Assembly: GCA_029933565.1 (NCBI GenBank)
Contig: JAOZNY010000057.1
Location: 4,780 to 13,939, forward strand
Direction of reading: 5' to 3'
DNA length: 9,160 nucleotides
Source: Bacteroidales bacterium
Lineage (GTDB): Bacteria; Bacteroidota; Bacteroidia; Bacteroidales; F082
The notes under the pieces are model-generated. The model was given only the letters and a program-made list of their open reading frames with translations, was not told the origin of the DNA and made no database searches. This document shows positions 8,201-9,160 of the stretch, piece after piece. The position numbers and the translations under genes are program-made. The stretch's first letter is position 1. Each line of letters begins with the position of its first letter.

Positions 8201-9160
8201 TGCACAATCATCATTAGTACCAATATTCGTAATTGTAAGATCTCCTGCTCCTGTAAGTGCATTAAATCCACTAACTTGTACGTAGTAAGTTGTTGCTGCA
8301 TTAACTGACATTGAAATACTTGCATTGGTTCCTGTGCAAATAGGTCCATTGTCGTCATTACAGGCTAATTCTGTTCCACCGCATGCATCATAAATTGCAA
8401 TACGTGTATTAAAACTGCTGCCACATAAATCAAAAGTTGAAGTTCCTGTAACAGAAGCCGTATAGGCATACCAAATGTCGATGGGTGTTGTACCGCCACA
8501 AGAAGGTGTTACCCCACTAGCTGTTCTTGCCGTTGTATTAAATGCTAAATCTGTTACTTCTGAAATCGCAGTTGCATTTGCACAATCATCATTTATTGGA
8601 ACAATTGAGATTGTTAAGTCTCCTGCCCCTGTATTATTACTATAACCACTAACTTGTACGTAGTAAGTATTTCCTGAAGTAACGGACATTGAAATACTGG
8701 CATTAAGCCCTGAACAAACTGGTCCGTCATCATCATTACAATCAAGTTCGGTTCCTCCGCAGGCATCGTAAATTGCAAGACGCGTATCATAACTACTACC
8801 ACAAAGATCAAAACTTGCTGTTCCGCTAAACGATGGCGTATAAGCATACCAAATATCAATTGGAGTTGAACCACCACAACTTGGAGTTACACCACTGGCA
8901 GTAAAAGTGCTTGTATTAAAAACTAAATCTGTTACTTCGCTAATAGCAATGGCACCGGCACAATCATCATTATTTATTATGGGAGTAACTGAAATTGTTA
9001 AGTCTCCACTGCCCGATAATGCGTTATTGCCACTTACTTGTACATAGTAAGTAGTTCCCGATGCAACAACAATTTCTATGCTTGAATTTGTCCCTGTACA
9101 AACTGGGCCATTATCGTCATTACACGACAAAAGTGTTCCACCACAAGCATCGTAAATGGC
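5258..9160 (-). CDS. Giant T9SS-exported repeat protein, probable adhesin (5' part missing)
   Basis: The frame is open to the window edge, so the N-terminus and signal peptide lie outside; 1300 residues are visible. Numbered from the edge, residues 1-441 are one partial and three complete 126-aa repeats. Each has NDDCA, SCGG, PIDIW, FDLCGSS, DACGG.E..CNDD.GP.C and TYYVQV.G, with six fixed cysteines, and resembles PPC-like beta domains. Residues 444-490 form a GIWIGTTDSDWDTGGNWFDG domain. Residues 490-855 are Gly/Asn/Thr-rich and solenoid-like, with a 54-aa duplication at 713-820. Residues 860-1215 hold the common surface-protein region with LVGNPYPSPIDWD (968-980). Residues 1224-1300 are a T9SS type A sorting domain (NVSLINLAGQFVWEGE, GFYILRL, KLLLFNK). 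The product should cross the outer membrane by T9SS and be anchored or released there. An adhesive role is inferred; no catalytic motif is visible. A TTG at 9128-9130 is internal, not the start. Confidence 0.9.
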   Translation of the reverse strand, partial: AIYDACGGTLLSCNDDNGPVCTGTNSSIEIVVASGTTYYVQVSGNNALSGSGDLTISVTPIINNDDCAGAIAISEVTDLVFNTSTFTASGVTPSCGGSTPIDIWYAYTPSFSGTASFDLCGSSYDTRLAIYDACGGTELDCNDDDGPVCSGLNASISMSVTSGNTYYVQVSGYSNNTGAGDLTISIVPINDDCANATAISEVTDLAFNTTARTASGVTPSCGGTTPIDIWYAYTASVTGTSTFDLCGSSFNTRIAIYDACGGTELACNDDNGPICTGTNASISMSVNAATTYYVQVSGFNALTGAGDLTITNIGTNDDCANATVISSVSDLPFSTTAATSGGDTPSCGGTAPIDIWFSYTPTSSGTANFDLCGSSYDSRLAIWDACGGTELGCNDDNGPACSGTNASIQMSVTAGTTYYIQVGGYNSYVGTGDLTVYILGANAGIWIGTTDSDWDTGGNWFDGNVPTSSDDAQINSGAPNYPDVDETAYCNNLLIGDGGSVTISTGSNLSVAGDANCDGDLVVNDGVCTITGDLNNTSTALVDVNGGTLEMDGWYETGYFTWARGVVELSGGIINVTTNVAMANAGGNSVMDGPFQLNIGGTVQMQSSSFNVISGGTISMTGSGYVLPSSGTGIFAAFNLIVNASGTYVFSRDATFNNDSIVNNFDIQAGTVQFLSDDGTGMPDNFYVGNDISVSVGASVNANVNSEMVLVGNLANNGTFSHNSGMFVFDGNTTISGTSITSFGNTTINSGKTLTALNLGTVNIGGNLTDNGVFNHNDGTLVLNGVSQTISGTSSMDFNNLTINAGSTTTFSSSGHILEGVLKSDGTLNTGAYLTLKSTATQTALIDGSGIGTVSGDINMERYLVSSFGYHYISSPFTSATANEFSPYVDLAANFPPLYRYDENRTSSGWVNHSTPTNILNPLEGYALNFGDATAQLTFEMTGAVNNGIITPLTLYNHNQTYTLGFNLVGNPYPSPIDWDAVSGWTLSNIDDAVYYFNPSATDQYGGTYSSYINGISSDGLANSIIPSMQGFFIHVTDGTYPVTASFGTNNDVRVNNLAPTYHKSISLNEYPLFRFCAYYPDKSDVCDALVVYFNEDASELFEKNLDALKIKNTDINVPNISSISADGRELSISSISYSVDSINIIPLSLQTNQDATVSFFARDIQMFPDDMQIYLKDAETGAYHDLRLNRDYKITINAGDYKNRFSIVFSQKDLQYQPGVGEYYYAYSLGTILYIYTNFPIESKTNVSLINLAGQFVWEGEVFGNGYHEIKTNVNQGFYILRLQSTYGSYSTKLLLFNK
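6701..7024 (-). repeat. Tandem 54-aa duplication in the solenoid region
   Basis: Two adjacent segments (7024-6863 and 6862-6701) share the pattern NL..NG.F.HN.G..V..G....ISGTS...F.N.TIN.G.T. They are diverged at the DNA level. Such strand-turn repeats suit a stacked beta-solenoid passenger. Confidence 0.65.
7838..9160 (-). repeat. Tandem 378-bp coding repeats (126-aa six-cysteine domain)
   Basis: Four units lie at 8972-9160 (partial), 8594-8971, 8216-8593 and 7838-8215, each beginning with the NDDC codons. The period is exactly 378 bp in all complete units. Cysteines fall at unit positions 4, 32, 57, 71, 78 and 86 in every complete copy. Exact DNA identity survives in places: 25 nt at 8191-8215 equals 8569-8593, and 23 nt at 8268-8290 equals 8646-8668, both offset by 378. 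The array continues beyond the window. Confidence 0.93.

Noticed and set aside
7987..8877. ORFs in other frames over the 126-aa repeats (7987-8358 -, 8614-8877 -, 8103-8285 +)
   Set aside because: They recur because the DNA repeats; their products are low-complexity and overlap the well-supported repeat protein.
5258..9130. TTG at 9128-9130 as the start of the T9SS gene
   Set aside because: The frame continues to the window edge with repeat-unit residues (AIYDACGGTLLSC) that match the other units, so the start is upstream of the window.
7838..9160. CRISPR-like or mobile repeat array
   Set aside because: The 378-bp units are in-frame coding domains without spacers, terminal inverted repeats or nuclease genes.

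Overview
The window looks like chromosomal DNA of a Bacteroidota bacterium. It carries a protein with a type IX secretion (T9SS) C-terminal sorting domain and a Bacteroidota-type promoter (TTG, 19-nt gap, TAnnTTTG). The reading frames have AT-rich leaders without Shine-Dalgarno sequences. The protein style (NDDC repeats, GIW..T..DW...NW domain, LVGNPYPSP motif, DUF4402) suggests Bacteroidia or a relative such as Marinilabiliales. That finer placement is inference.

Layout. Bases 1-387 hold no convincing gene: a weak 51-codon ORF, then a good promoter at 222-251 and a leader of about 130 nt that can fold into several nested stems. Bases 388-2112 (+) encode a DeaD/CsdA-type DEAD-box RNA helicase with a DbpA-like RNA-binding domain and a basic tail. 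Its stop codon overlaps by 4 nt, tail to tail, the stop of a leftward operon that fills the rest of the window.

The leftward operon, in transcription order, contains three genes. First is a very large secreted protein whose 5' end lies beyond the window: six-cysteine repeats of 126 aa, a beta-solenoid-like region and a T9SS type A sorting domain. Second is a small secreted DUF4402 protein that looks like a pilin subunit, joined to the first gene by an ATGA stop/start overlap. Third, 18 bp further on, is an 868-aa outer-membrane protein resembling a fimbrial usher of the alternative (non-FimD) type. No PapD-like chaperone gene is visible.

The likely theme of the operon is cell-surface structure: a T9SS-exported repeat adhesin, a pilin-like subunit and an usher-like pore made from one transcript. 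Combining two outer-membrane export routes in one tightly coupled operon is the most interesting point here. The helicase appears to be an unrelated housekeeping or cold-adaptation neighbour. A 20-bp perfect palindrome inside the usher gene's 3' end, just past the helicase stop, is a candidate terminator for the helicase transcript. I see no tRNA, rRNA, CRISPR or insertion sequence.
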